Notes: generated from the sequence alone by a model not told the origin. A stretch of 64,000 nt of DNA from Mauremys mutica (GCF_020497125.1 NC_059073.1:22527225-22591224), one strand, 5' to 3'. Counted from the first letter of the stretch, positions 12,052 through 23,573 are shown. Numbers and translations are program-made.

Positions 12052-12277
12052 TACTTAGCACTTAAATAGCATGTTTTATTCCTAGAGCTCAGAGATGTTA
12101 GCAATGTTAATGAATCAAGACTTGTAACACCCCTGGGAGGTGCATATGGTAAATCTTTATCTGCACTTTACAGATGGGAAACTGAGGCACAGTGAGGTTA
12201 AGTGAGTTGCTTAAGGTCATCATGAGTCAGTATTAGAACCTAGAACTAAACTCAGACCTCTGCTCTAGCCACTAGAC
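12052..12277 (-). repeat. MIR-like SINE, reverse orientation
   Basis: Contains TTTACAGATGGGAAACTGAG and GCACAGTGAGGTTAAGTGAG, then AACTCAGACCTCTGCTCTAG. This is the reverse complement of the MIR/CORE-SINE consensus (CTCAGTTTCCCATCTGTAAA). Confidence 0.85.
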
Positions 12278-12390
12278 CAGTGTTTCTCAACAACCAATCT
12301 GTGGACCGGTGCTGGTTCCTGAGATCTCCCTGACACAGTTTAGGAAGGCAGCAAGCCTGTCCCTGGTATCAAAAAAGTTGAGAAACAGTA
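12278..12390. mobile_element. decayed short inverted-repeat element (hAT-like ends)
   Basis: Left end CAGTGTTTCTCAAC is mirrored by GTTGAGAAACAGT at 12378-12389. Ends of this form are common in hAT-derived MITEs. It lies at the end of the MIR-like SINE, so it probably inserted into it. No target duplication survives. Confidence 0.55.
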
Positions 12391-14217
12391 AGCTAAATAA
12401 CCTTCCATATTTTAAATGATCCACCACATATGCATGGTCATAGTTAATAAAAGTCAGACTTTGCCTGCAGTTCTGCTATCTGAAATAATTACATGTACTT
12501 ATAGTGCGAGGTTTTTTTTTTTCTTGCTTCACATTGTGTTATAGCACATGTGGTAGTGTCGCTATGAATTATATCATGCCACAGCATGTCAGGGCCAAGT
12601 CCTGAAATAACAAGCTACAGGAAACCTGGCAGAATGCAATGAGATTATCTGGAAATTTAAAATAATTTATGTGCAGATAATTAGCAGGTTGACCTATTTG
12701 TTGGAAGCAGCTCTTTTGCCAGTACTAGAGCAGCAGGTAGCACAGAGCTGACACATTAATTGCTATGGGACATGGTTGCATTTTAATTGCAGCCTATTTT
12801 TTAAAAAAATATATACATTTGAACAACTGTATAGAAAATATTATTGGTGCATTACATGATTTTTACCCATATTTTATTACTATTATCCAGAGATGGGTCT
12901 AAAACAAATCCCAAGGACCAGACATCGAGAACAAACAAACATATGGCATCTGTGCTGTCACATTGCTTCCTACTATGGGAAGACACTCCGATACTAGGGA
13001 GAGAAGCATGAAATAAGAATCTTTAAAGAATAGGATAGAAATCAAGTGTAACATTAGTGGCTGCCACAGAGTCAGACCAGATTTACACCAGTTTAAGTCA
13101 GCAGAATCATATTCCTTATTGCTGCAATTGATGGTAACAAAAACCCTAACATTCCTGAATATGTGGGTTTTGACTCTGGCTCTGAATGTGAACTTTCTCA
13201 ATGCTGGTGTGTTCAGACATGTGGCTACATATTTAGCCTGCTACAGAGGTCTGAATCACAAACTACAATTCAACTCCGTTTCCAAGTTTGGGTCCATGTC
13301 CATCATTAATTTCATATCTAAATACATTGATAAAATGAGCATAAAGAAAGGAGGAATCTGATTGGTTGGTGCCAATTCTAATTGTGCCTACAGATTGAAA
13401 TAAGTAGGCAATTGTTGCAAAAACATGATGGAAAACGTTTGGTCAGAGCAATACCATCCGCTAAGCAGTGTAATCCTACCAACTTCCTGGAGTGCTTGGA
13501 TGGGTGAGGGCACTTAGCCTTCAACCTGCTTTCTTCTTGTGAATGCATCCAAGGTAATCAGTATAACTGCACATCCAGTCACATGTCATTGCTTTCATGT
13601 AAAGCAGGAAGCAAAGAGCCAGGCATTCTCTTGAACTTTAAAAGGCCAGTCAACCTGGCCTTTTAAAGTTCTAAAAGGTTTTGGGGGAGTTCTTCCCATG
13701 AAAACATTTCACATGAAAACACTTCAGATGTCAATCAGCTCACGGACTAATTGCCACTGTTCTTTAGTTTTGAAATACTTAAAGAAATTAAATCTTTTAA
13801 TGAATGTTTAGCAAATGCAATTGTCATTGCATTACTAGAGCTAGGCAACCATTTTCTGACATTTACTGAAAACTGCAGTTTCAAGTTGACAAAATGTAGT
13901 TGGTTTTTTTTTTGTATTTTGGCAGGTGATCTGGTTTAAAGAACCTGGGGAAAAAAGACTGTTTCAGAAATAGCGTGTTCCCTAGGTTAAAGTGTATATG
14001 GGATTCTGTTTGGCACAAAGCAGATGTCTTAGATTTTTTAAATGGTTCCTCCACTCTGTTTATTCTTTACCTGGATTATATCCTCTGTCCAATTGCAGTT
14101 TCACACAGCTGTGATGTGAAAGGAGAATCTTAGAACATCAGGTGGTTAATAAAGAACAAAACTACAGTAAAGATTCTGGTCTAGATTCCACTTTTAATTA
14201 CACACCAACTACCCACT
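12391..14217. other. unassigned stretch with one perfect hairpin
   Basis: About 1.8 kb with no gene recognised. It contains a GATTTACACCAGTTTAAG motif near 13079, shared with small palindromic elements elsewhere, and the hairpin at 13633-13671. Confidence 0.3.
13633..13671. repeat. perfect 17-bp inverted repeat, 5-nt loop
   Basis: GAACTTTAAAAGGCCAG (13633-13649) and its exact reverse complement (13655-13671) are separated by TCAAC. The stem is too short for a standard pre-miRNA. It could be the core of a small foldback element. Confidence 0.8.
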
Positions 14218-14299
14218 GAGCCAAATTCTCCTTTCTATCACACTGTCCAACCTCATAGCACTGGTGTCAACAAGAGGAGAATTTAGCTTGGCTCCCTGA
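14218..14299. mobile_element. small MITE-like palindrome
   Basis: Left arm GAGCCAAATTCTCCTTTC; right arm AGGAGAATTTAGCTTGGCTC, its reverse complement with a small indel. Total is about 82 bp with a short centre. The class is not assigned. Confidence 0.6.
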
Positions 14300-15356
14300 C
14301 TCCATGAAGATGGCCTAAGTAACAGTAAAAAGTAAATAAAGCAGGAAGCAGCAGAGACCTACTAGGTACTATGAAACATACACGGGGTTGCTTGTAAGTA
14401 AAGCCCAAAGGGATTCATCAGATGCACACTCACAACAGAACTTAATGGGAGTGGTACATGGGTTTCCATGGATAGTTTTACCCAGAATGTTTTTCAGAGT
14501 TTGAGGCATTAACAACCATCTCAAATTCATATATTAAAAACTACCCTCTTGATTGTCACAGGGGACTGAATTCAGGACCTTCAGAGCTAAGAGCATAAAC
14601 CTCTACAAGCTTGAACTGAAGGACAGAGGCCTAAGTCCTTAAAGTATCTGGGCCAAACTCCGTTAGTTGACAGCTGTAGCAGATTCATATCCTCTGTGGA
14701 TCAGGCACAGAGGGCACAGCATAACACCCATTGGTACACAGACAGGTGTGCGGGGCCCTTCCTGTTCCTTTGATGCTTGTGTTTGAGAGTAATATGTTAA
14801 TTATTAATCCTCTGTTGCATGTTAAAAAAGAGGACATTGTGCTCCTTAAGATGACACACAAAACAAAGCCCTGGAGGGAAGAATCTATGGTGTAAAAAGG
14901 TGTTGACAAGCTGTACACCATTGGGTTATGAAACTCATATGCGGCATAGGACAAAGAACAACAATTCTGTAAATGTGTGGGAACATTGGCGGTTGCTCTT
15001 TAATGATTGTAGTTCAGAGGAATGTTGGCACTTTTTTCATTGACTTTACATTACCAAGCTGAATCAGTGGTGAGTAATAGGATGTACCTTTGGAAGCGTC
15101 CTTTAAAGAACAAACTTTCATTTGGAGCTTTAATCCTCTGACACACAGGCACACGCACACACGCGTGCACCCCCCACCCCCTTTTCTGTTAAATGTGGTG
15201 GCCTTGTAGCATTGGGCAACTCTTTTTGCTACAAATGTGGTTTGCAAATACAATGTACCCTTGTAAATCAGATCTCTGGTGGACTGCATCTGCATTCACA
15301 AACCTATGAGTACAAATGCGATTTTGGGTGGCAAGGAAGGGAGGATCAAGTCCTTT
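14300..15356. other. unassigned stretch
   Basis: Includes an imperfect CA/CG dinucleotide tract near 15142-15175 that runs into a C-rich run. No gene recognised. Confidence 0.3.
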
Positions 15357-15510
15357 GGCCAAGACTTTCAAAAGTGACTAGTGATTTGGGGTGTTTCCGG
15401 TTTTGGATGCCCAACCTGAAACACTTGTCAGGCTCCTACATTCTGAAAATCAAGCCTCAAGTCCCCAGCTGGGTACCCAAAATCACTAGTCACTTTTGAA
15501 AATCTTGGCC
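15357..15510. mobile_element. MITE with about 30-bp terminal inverted repeats
   Basis: Left end GGCCAAGACTTTCAAAAGTG continues ACTAGTGATT. The right end, reverse complemented, is GGCCAAGATTTTCAAAAGTG then ACTAGTGATT. There is one mismatch over the first 30 bases. Length is about 154 bp with no coding capacity. I find no convincing target duplication, so the superfamily is open. Confidence 0.8.
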
Positions 15511-17629
15511 TTCATGTCTGTGCAGGGCTTGTTCATACATTACAAGTGCTGAGTACTGTGCTTATAGACACAAAGCAGGAAGCAATGAGAAAAACTGGGA
15601 CCACAATAAAATGCCTGGGATCCGGCTAAGACAAATATACTCCCCCCCGAGCCTCTGTGTGTGAACTGAGGGTCCCTAGAATTTTTATGGTGGGCCAAAC
15701 AACTTGTTTCTCAGCTAGGTGATAGAGAAAAAAGTTTCCTTCACTCATTGTAACACATTTCTGATCTATTGACTTCCAAACTGTATGTTGTTAGGCCAGA
15801 GATTGAAATTTGTTTCAAACCTTTTGATTAATGTGACCTAACCTTGTAGGCCCTGATCCTATGTGTTCAAAACTCTCAGTGAACTTAGTGCAGGATCAGG
15901 CCCTGAATTGTGATACATGATGTTGTTCAGAAAGGGACAACCTATGCAAGCGGTTATGGCCCTGTGGCATCAGAACGAGTGCAGTGTTGCTGCTCGGGGG
16001 AGGGGCAGGATTTGGGGTGGCTGTGAATGATGAACACGCCCTCCCGCAATTGGGCATGGAGCACACTAATATGGGGCTCCCTGCGCAACTACATGCAGGG
16101 TGGCTTGGGATGAAGTGGTGAGGCCCAAAACCCTTTGCTTTGTGGACCTTCTTCTCCTTCCACCATGGAGGGGGATGCTAGAATGGTGGAGAATACATGA
16201 CGGCTGTTAAGCTAGAAAAGCTACAATGGGGCAACTCTGGATAGCATCTCTTCTGCCATTCTGTGGTCAATCAGGAAGGATTTCTTCTCTCTTTCCCCCT
16301 GTGGTGGTCCCCAGTGCCCAGACAAATAACTCAAGCTGGGCATTGCAGAGAGGATACTCCTCAAGGTATATAGTTCACAAGGGACCAGTTTGTCAGTTAG
16401 TGAAAAAAGTTAATCATCCAACTAACCTATATTTGTTACTGCTTTGGAAAGACACTCACAGTAATACACTCTGTATCCTGATACCAGGACTCACCATCCA
16501 TCTTAAACAGGAGGCAGTTATAGAAACCTGAGACACAAATAGGCGGGCTTCCACACAGCTTGAGTTCCAGCTTTGTGTCTATAGTTAATAGGGGTCACGC
16601 CCTGCTTGCCTCTCTATGAAGCATACAGAGACATCTAGTGGCCGAATAGTATACTGCAAGTAAACATTACATTGTGGAAGTCTTGCACATAGATTACAAA
16701 ATGAACTTTTGGGGACTAGTCTGGCAAGGAGCTGAGCATCTCCCATGAGTTGAGCCCTTAGCTGCTATCACTAAGAAATATTTCATATCATTTTCACATT
16801 CAGATTGGTAGACTCTGATGTTCCCTCCAAGATACTACCAGTGGTATCCAACTTCCTCAGTAGAGCCCAAGCATAAAATTTAAGAAAGGCCAAGGGGCCA
16901 CAATCCATACTGTGGGGCTGGTACTATGCTGTGTTCCACTCCCTTTGTGCCATTCACAGAGCACAAATGGAGCTGACACCACACTCCAGCTCCCTGCTGA
17001 GGATTCCCCCAGCATGGGGCGTTGCCAACCAGCTGCAGCAGGAAGGTCAGATGCTCAGAGAGCTCCAGGCTCACACCAGAGCTGCTTCTAGGGGAAGTGG
17101 TAGGATACACCCGAGGAGACAGTGTGCAGACTGCTTCCGTGAGGTGGAGTTAAGCACTTTCATTGAAATAGGGCCAGAGCGGTTCCCGACACACACTTTC
17201 AGTTCAAAATCAAACACAATTTTTCTTTGTAATACAGTTGCTCTCAAGCGCCACCACCGAGAGCCTCAAGGGCTAGAAGTGTCCCCCAGGCCACAGAGTT
17301 AGACACCACTCCTTTAGAGAGTAGTGCCGAGGGCAATAACAAATGTCAAGGCATTTCCTTTAGACACGTTAGAGGTAGGAAAATCCATCTGGCCCACCAT
17401 ACTTCACAGCTCTGAATCCTCTTCTCTTGTGTGGAGGGTGGCTAACACTAATGAGACGAGATCAGTAATTTGTTGAGCAAAGAGAGATGCTTATCAGCGT
17501 GCGTTTGCCTTCCTGGGCAGGAATATTCTCTTTTATCATTCCTTGTTCTGACTTCACTCAAATGAAAACATTTAGGCCTCAAGCTGTTTATCGGGGCAAT
17601 ACAATCCCAGCCCCCTGCACCATCTAAGA
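15511..17629. other. unassigned stretch
   Basis: Contains a small palindrome at 15849-15903. Near 17293-17320 there is text like the end of a decayed MITE (CACAGAGTTAGACACCACTC). The short open frames at 16226-16531 and 16931-17302 have no recognised motif. Confidence 0.3.
15849..15903. repeat. small palindromic element
   Basis: GGCCCTGATCCT at the left and AGGATCAGGGCC-type text (AGGATCAGGCCC) at the right face each other across about 30 bp. Related GATC-CAGGCC motifs occur at 23264, 33047 and 62626-62702. Confidence 0.55.
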
Positions 17630-17840
17630 GCTTGTACATGGAGGGAATTACCAGTCCAGCTATCCCAGTATAAGTATACTGGCATACGTATGCCAGGAAA
17701 ACTCCCTGTAGACACCCTTTTCCCAGAATAAGAGTGCTTTTTTTCCCGTTTATACTGACACAAGTGAAGAGTGTCCACATGGGAGTTTTACTGGCATAGC
17801 TACTGGCAATTTTCCCTGTGTGTACAAGCCCTGAGTCTCA
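17630..17840 (-). mobile_element. MITE-like fragment
   Basis: The stretch has the pattern CATGCCAG/ACTCCC/GTGTAGACA repeated in mirrored form: CCAGTATAAGTATACTGGCA is a near palindrome, and GGAAAACTCCCTGTAGACAC faces GTCCACATGGGAGTTTTACT. The right end is GTGTGTACAAGCCCTGAG. It resembles other elements here with TGTCTACA-type ends. The strand is set by that end and is tentative. Confidence 0.45.
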
Positions 17841-18084
17841 AACTGTTTCACTGGCAGACGAGCTGGCTGTGCTACAAGGGATTCCTTAGATCTGAATCAG
17901 TTCATTAGCAAGGGTTTTATCACTAAAATCAGCATAATGAATCTTATGCTTTTCATCCCAGAAAAATCTCAAACTGCTTTTTTACATATGAAATAAACAG
18001 TACAGACACTCATCCACTATTGATAGGAAGCCACCTCTGGGGGGAGGAGAAACACAGCAGCTGTTTGATATCAGCCTGGACTAT

Positions 18085-18300
18085 AGCTGTATGGCTCAGT
18101 GGACAGGGTAATAGAGTGGGAGTCAAGAGAACTGGTTGCTATTACTGACTCTGCCACTCACCTATTTTTTTGATCGTGGGCAAATCACGTCACCTCTCAG
18201 TTTCTCCTCCAACTCTTTGCCTGCTTGTCTATTGAGATGGCCCTGGCCTTGTTCAATGGGACTCTAATCTTGGTTTGTTTCATTTGCCGTTTTCATACTC
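18085..18300 (+). repeat. MIR-like SINE
   Basis: Begins with TGGCTCAGTGGACAGGGTAA, an A-box-like tRNA-derived start, followed by GAGTGGGAGTCAAGAGAACT, CTGACTCTGCCACT and GTGGGCAAATCACGTCACCT. This order is typical of the tRNA-related head plus core. The tail is decayed. Confidence 0.75.
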
Positions 18301-18741
18301 ACTATGACTAGTTAGGGCATTGGCCAGTGCTCCGGACTATATCTCCAGATGTGCCAGAGCAGCCGCTAGCACACCTGGGGCAGGCGAGGGGGCGTAAGTG
18401 GCTTTATGCCACCTTTGTGACCCTGGCCTCAACCTAGGGGTGCCAGAGTCTGCACTGCTTCCTGGCACAAGTGAAAGCAGCTTTAGGGCTGCTCTAATGT
18501 GTACTGGCAGATAGTTACCCCAGCAGCCAAGATCACCGGAGCACCTCATGCTACAGCTTGCTCTGAACCATCCCCTAGTGTAGTGGTGAGGTGTATGTGG
18601 TGTAAGGATAGCTACAACAGGAAATCCTGCACAGCTACAGTGGTACACAGGAAGGCAGATGAAGGGCTGAGGATCTGGCCTACAGTCTGTGACATTATGG
18701 GAATAATATTTTTTTAAATCCCAACCCAGAACACTTGTATT
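18301..18741. other. unassigned stretch
   Basis: No gene or clear repeat. A minus frame at 18337-18648 has no motif. Confidence 0.3.
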
Positions 18742-19144
18742 TAGAGCTGGGAGGACACCAGATTTTCTGTTTCATGGGAAATTCCATGATCTCTAAACAT
18801 TTTCCATTCCAATAACGAACAAAACAACAACAACAAAAAATTGACATTTCCCCTGGAAAAAAATCATTTTGGCTTGATTGAAATGTTTCATTTTGATAAA
18901 ATGGAAGCGTTTCATTCTGATTTTGTCTTTTTTATTTTATATTGTGTTAAATAAAATATCATTTTGTAAAAAATGTAAAGAAAAAAATCATTTCAAAATG
19001 GAAAACTGAAAAGTTCTGTTCCATTTTTAAAAAAATGAAATTTGGTTGAAATTGACATGTTTCCGTGAAACATTGGACTTTCAGCTAATTGTCATTTTCC
19101 AGTGGAAAAAAAAGGTTCCGTTGGAAAATTTCCAGACAGCTCTA
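18742..19144. mobile_element. AT-rich TAGAGCTG element, full length
   Basis: Left end TAGAGCTGGGAGG, right end CCAGACAGCTCTA. The outer bases are inverted repeats, with a TA dinucleotide at both ends. The interior is about 400 bp of AT-rich text with repeated GAAATTT/AAATTTC blocks and no coding frame. A TA duplication would fit a Tc1/mariner-type MITE, but the superfamily is not proven. Confidence 0.6.
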
Positions 19145-19452
19145 CTTGCATTATTTGACATTTCCAGAACATCAAGTGGTGCCCGCTGCTACTTTCACTT
19201 ATGAAATATCATATGAGAGAGAATGTCTGTTTCCAGGAAATGTATTAAATGTAGTATCTAATGTACTATGTCATTCCTCTTGACTTAGTTCTAGTTCAAG
19301 ATCTCAGTTCCACTGCTATAAGACATTTGCAATATTTACTTTTGAGAGTTTAAACTGTTTTACAGATAATCAGGTCGTACTCATTGTAGGTTACTGGTCT
19401 TGAGAGCTCTCCCTGTTGGTTATATTTCACTTGAACATTGCTCAGTAGGAAG
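19145..19452. other. unassigned stretch
   Basis: No gene or repeat recognised between two AT-rich elements. Confidence 0.3.
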
Positions 19453-19540
19453 TAGAGCTGGTTGGGGATTTTTTGACAAAATATTTTTTGGCTGGAAAAT
19501 GATGATTCATGAAAACCAAAACTTTCTGCAGAAATTTTCT
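19453..19540. mobile_element. AT-rich TAGAGCTG element, interrupted
   Basis: Starts TAGAGCTGGTTGGGGATTTT and breaks off at GAAATTTTCT where the SINE at 19541 begins. AT-rich text after the SINE (from about 19727) may be the remainder, which would make the SINE the younger insertion. Confidence 0.5.
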
Positions 19541-19726
19541 AATAATTGGAGATATACCAATCTCCTAGAACTGGAAGGAACCTTGAAAGGTCATTGAGTC
19601 CAGCCCCCTGCCTTCACTAGCAGGACCAATTTTTGCCCCAGATCCCTAAGTGGCCCCTTCAAGGATTGAACTCACAACCCTGGGTTTAGCAGGCCAATGC
19701 TCAAACCACTGAGCTATCCCTCCCCC
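19541..19726 (-). mobile_element. tortoise-type tRNA/CR1 SINE
   Basis: On the minus strand the 5' head reads GGGGGAGGGATAGCTCAGTG, containing Pol III A box TAGCTCAGTGG, followed by GAGCATTGGCC and B box GAGTTCAATCC. The body contains GGCAAAAATTGGTCCTG, and the 3' end is a CR1-like tail (AAGGTTCCTTCCAGTTCTAG) with GGTATATCTCC-type terminal repeats. This matches the tortoise Pol III/SINE (Cry I) architecture, mobilised in trans by a CR1 LINE. It is about 186 bp and close to full length. No long target duplication is visible. Confidence 0.92.
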
Positions 19727-21327
19727 TTCTGTATCTGTTTTGATGGGAAGGTTTCTCAGATCCAGGATGGAATTTCTGGTCATAGAGAAAAAAACACTCC
19801 AAAATAGCCCAATAGTGAAGACATTCCCTGGGATGTGAAAGACCAAGATTTCAAAACATGGGGCATCACTTTGCTGAGCCTGTATCAGGCAGAGTGGAGA
19901 CTTGAACCTGGCTCATCCACAGCAGTGCCCAATCCACTGGGTAATGGGCTTTTCTAGGAGAGCTCACTTATTTGCTTTCTTGCTCTATGTAATTGGGTGG
20001 CTTGTTCCTGAACAGCTGGGGCTAGCTGACCATGATTACAGAAAGAGCACCACCTGAGAAGAATCAGGTGATTCCAGCATGGAGGCTGTGGGGATGTGGG
20101 GGCATCCAGGAAACTGTGGTTATGCCTGCAGTGAGTAAGAAGGCTTCTTCAGGTCCTTGAGTCAGCAGAGGGGAATATACCAGCAGGCAAGGCTTGTGAA
20201 GAAGGACAAACTCCAGGTCGGGGGAACTGGGAGGCAGAAAAACAGACCCTCAGGGAGGAGAGGCTGTGCCCAGCAGGGTGAGTTTGCGTTCTGTTTTGAA
20301 AGACTTTGTGTTATTTTGGATTATCAGGAGAAAGACACTGAACTGGGCTTGGGGCAGTGGCCTGAGGACCGAGTAAAGTGGACAGTAGATCAAGAATGCT
20401 TGATTTCCTTTGGACAATGTGCTGTTTGTTTAGGAAGCCCGAAGAAGGGGGAAACAGAAGCAGGATGCTGTGGAATAACCCCTGTGAAAACTTTTGAAAG
20501 GTCTCAGCTTCATCTTGGGGGAAAATATATGGAAAAACTTGAAATTTTTTGCAGGATAAGCCATTTCCCATCCAACTCTAGGAGTAGTGCAGGAAGCACA
20601 TTCTTGGTGAAAAATATATCCATTGCTCTCAGAGATACCATGTTGTCTGAGGCAGATAATGTTTATAACTTGTGATTTGTGTATATGGAAATGTAAGCGT
20701 CTCCTGAAACAAGGCTCCGAATCTAGGATGTGATACTTCTTATGGTGACTTCGGATGACTATAGAAGGTCATTAGCCAGGATGTTATTCTGAATGCTATA
20801 AACCTTGTCATTTTGTTAAATGTGCCCTCTGTAATCCATTGGCCTGTCAGTGGACCAGCCAGTCGGTGTTTGCAAACACTAGGCCACGCTGAGGACTAAG
20901 CCCCGGCTTAGGGCCTGGCTGCATGGCTGTAAGCTGCGGAGCAGTCTGAGTTCTCCCTGACTTTATGAGGTGATGAAGGCATTGAGCATCTTGCAGGATG
21001 ATGCCCAGGATGTGCAAGGAATGGAGAGGTGCATGCTGCCCCAAGGGGGGGCAGGGAGGGGTGAGTTTGCCCTGTCCCTCCTCTGCAGTGGCCAGTGGAG
21101 CTGGCTGGGTGTGCAGGACAGTGTATGTTGTGTGTCCTGAAGAGCAGTGGAGGAAGGTACATTCCCCTTGCACACTAGGGAGTGCCAGGAGGCACAGCGG
21201 TGCTCCTGCAGGTGTTAGTCCTGCTCTGTGTCGGCCTCACTGAGGGCTGAACCGTAATGGCACAACCTGGCACTCACCTACTGCAGCGCCGGAGCTGTAT
21301 TCACACCTAAAAAGGAAGGCAGATATA
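19727..21327. other. unassigned stretch with a 172-codon open frame
   Basis: The plus frame 20157-20675 stays open for 172 codons. Its translation has scattered cysteines but no zinc-finger spacing or transposon motif that I recognise. I do not call it a gene: no neighbouring exons, signal or domain support it. It may be part of an unrecognised LTR or other transposable element. The frames at 20847-21243 are short and overlap on both strands. Confidence 0.3.
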
Positions 21328-21411
21328 GGGTCGCATCTTCAGTTGGTGTAATTCACTGGTGCTTCATTGACTTTAATGGTGTACACCAGTTTACACCTGC
21401 TGAGGATTTGG
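21328..21411. mobile_element. small MITE-like palindrome
   Basis: CATCTTCAGTTGGTGTAA...CACTGG at the left is mirrored by CCAGTTTACACCTGCTGAGG at the right, with TTCATTGACTTTAATGG in the centre. About 84 bp. Related half-motifs occur near 13079, 26148 and 47226. Confidence 0.6.
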
Positions 21412-21789
21412 TGGTGTTTATCATGATGACAGGTACAGCAATGGGACACTCCATTTTTCACAAACTGCTCTGCACTGGCTGCTGTGCCTAGTTGGTCATA
21501 TACTCTGTGTGGCCCTGATGTATTTCTCACACTTCTATCTTTCTCTCTAAGGTTCCTTTTTCCAGTGCTATGCTGTACATCTCCTACCAAAATCTGACAG
21601 TTGTTCTGTTTGGCTTACTAAGCAGTTGATCTGACAAACTAAAAGCAAATATTACTATAGGGAATTTGAGTCTGGGTAATGTGTTAATCTTAATGACTCC
21701 CTCTCTCTGCCTAATAAGGCAATGACAGATTTTTCCATCAGCTTAAATCTTCCACTGCAGCACTGAGAATAGGTGTTATATGCACACAC
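21412..21789. other. unassigned stretch
   Basis: No gene or repeat family recognised. Confidence 0.3.
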
Positions 21790-22320
21790 GTGAAAGGCAG
21801 CAAGGCTATGGGAATAGACAGTCATGAGCTGGGTTCTGTTCCCAGCTTTACCACTGATCGGGCATGCTGCTTCACTTCTTCCACCCCCACCCCGAACGTC
21901 TCCCCGCCATTCTTTGTCAGTCTTATCTGTTTAGAATGTAAACTCTGTGGGTATGTCTACACTGGAGTTGGAAGGTGTCACTTCCAGCTTGAGCAGACGT
22001 ACCCACACTAGCTTTGAGCCAGCTAGTGTGCTAGACATAGAAGCGTAGCTGCTACGATGCGAGTGGCAGGATGAGCTAGCCTGCGCAGGTACGATCCCAC
22101 CAAGATCTCAAGTGGCTAGCCCCTCCCATCGCTTGTACAGACATGGCTAAACTTCTGTTTCTAGCATGCTAGCTCAATCAGAATTGGCTTGGGTATGTCT
22201 GTTCGAACTGGAAATCACATCTTCCAGTGCAGACATACCCAAATTGTGTGTTATGCAGTGCCTGGCACACTGGGGCCTTGATCTCTGTTGTGCCCCCTAG
22301 GCATGATCATAATACCCACA
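21790..22320 (+). repeat. MIR-like SINE split by a MITE
   Basis: The left part holds GAGCTGGGTTCTGTTCCCAG, CTTTACCACTGATC and TTTAGAATGTAAACTCT. The right part resumes at 22242 with TATGCAGTGCCTGGCACACT and GGGGCCTTGATCTC. Together they give the normal SINE order, interrupted by the element at 21948-22241. Confidence 0.75.
21948..22241. mobile_element. MITE with TGGGTATGTCT ends, nested in a SINE
   Basis: Left end TGGGTATGTCTACACTGGAG; right end reverse complemented TGGGTATGTCTGCACTGGAA. The inverted similarity extends about 30 bp. The interior includes mirrored GCTAGC/GCTAGTGTG blocks. Length is about 294 bp and non-coding. The target duplication is not clear, so the superfamily is unassigned. 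Confidence 0.8.
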
Positions 22321-23494
22321 ATGATACAAATAATATATATCCCTCAAATTGTTTGCCACCCATCTCCCTACATTTTTCCTTTGTGCTCTTTGTAAAGAGT
22401 TATTTAAGAAATATAGAGGGGAACCAAAGAGTCTGCATAAATATTCTGATTTGACATAATGAATTAAATAGCCACAATGAGCCCACAAATATCAATAATC
22501 TTGATAAATTCTGATGCTGATTGCTCAGGAGAGGGAATGAAAGCTAAGAGAGCATTGCAATGCAATGCACTTTCCTCTCTATTCACTTCTTTTTTTTTTC
22601 CCCCTTTGATACTATCTGAGGTCCTAAGAACTATGCTGTAAATGATCACTGCATCAGACAGTAATGGTGGGTGAGCTTTTCCTAGAAAACATGAATGGGG
22701 ATGAAGCACGTCCCTTCATCATTACAGTGTGGGGAGTTATAATCGAGCCAAAAAATTGTTCTCCCAGATTTATTTTTGTACCACTATGAACACGGAAGCC
22801 CATTCCATATTACTAAATGCCTTTATGCTTTCCATCAATCTATTAAATCTGGATGGCTATAATGCTTTGCGTAATGCAGAAGGCTAAATAGTCTCTTTGG
22901 CTCAACAGTGGCTTTATGCCCACATACAAATCCCACTTGGTCCATAGCTGCTAAGTGTGGGAGTAATTTAGCTGATATTACTGCTATTATCTTGGCCAAG
23001 ATCTTAGCATCTCCGCTTATTAATGAAATAAGCTAGTAAGAAAAGCATAACAATTGATCTTTTCCAGGTTTGGGTAGAATTTTACATGATAAGCTTCTCA
23101 TCATGATGAGAGCAGAGTTTCCTTAATGAAACTGTCTCTAAACATTTCTCATAAAGAAGCTGTCAGTTTTTCCTGTGATATGGTGTGGTAGATGCTCAGT
23201 GTTTTATGCCTTGTTCCTGCATCCGTGGAAGTCAGTGTCGGAGTGCCCATTGACTCTGATGGGGCAGGATCAGGCCCTCAGGACCTTTATATTGCTCTCC
23301 ACTTTGAAGCTTATGACTTCATTTAAAAATGATTATGGACATTTTTCAATTTAAAAATCTGAAACAAAGGTATAGTACAATTCTCGCAACAATTGGCTAG
23401 GAGTTGGCCAACAGTTGTATATTCATTTTGATTTTTTTTTCAATGAAAAAAATTCAAAACAAAAAAATTATTGTTCATTCCAGTTTTGAAAACA
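22321..23494. other. unassigned stretch
   Basis: No gene recognised. A small GCAGGATCAGGCCC motif near 23265 belongs to the small palindromic elements. AT-rich text at 23395-23470 resembles the TAGAGCTG family without clear ends. Confidence 0.3.
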
Positions 23495-23573
23495 GTCTTC
23501 CTAAGCGCAGAGGGCTGGACTAGAGGGTCTCTCGAGTTTCCTTCAGGCCTAAATTCCTATGAATCTGTGAAAG
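23495..23573 (+). mobile_element. CR1 LINE 3' end fragment
   Basis: Contains AGAGGGCTGGACTAGAGGGT then AATTCCTATGAATCTGTGA, a CR1 3' terminus with the ATTCTATGA-type end. About 75 bp, strongly 5'-truncated. Confidence 0.7.

Noticed and set aside
13633..13671. microRNA precursor
   Set aside because: The 17-bp stem with a 5-nt loop is far shorter than a typical pre-miRNA hairpin, and the flanks do not extend the pairing.
19541..19726. tRNA gene suggested by A-box and B-box text
   Set aside because: The tRNA-like part is the head of a SINE with a CR1-like tail. The same composite occurs at 38828-39019, and neither would fold as a complete tRNA.
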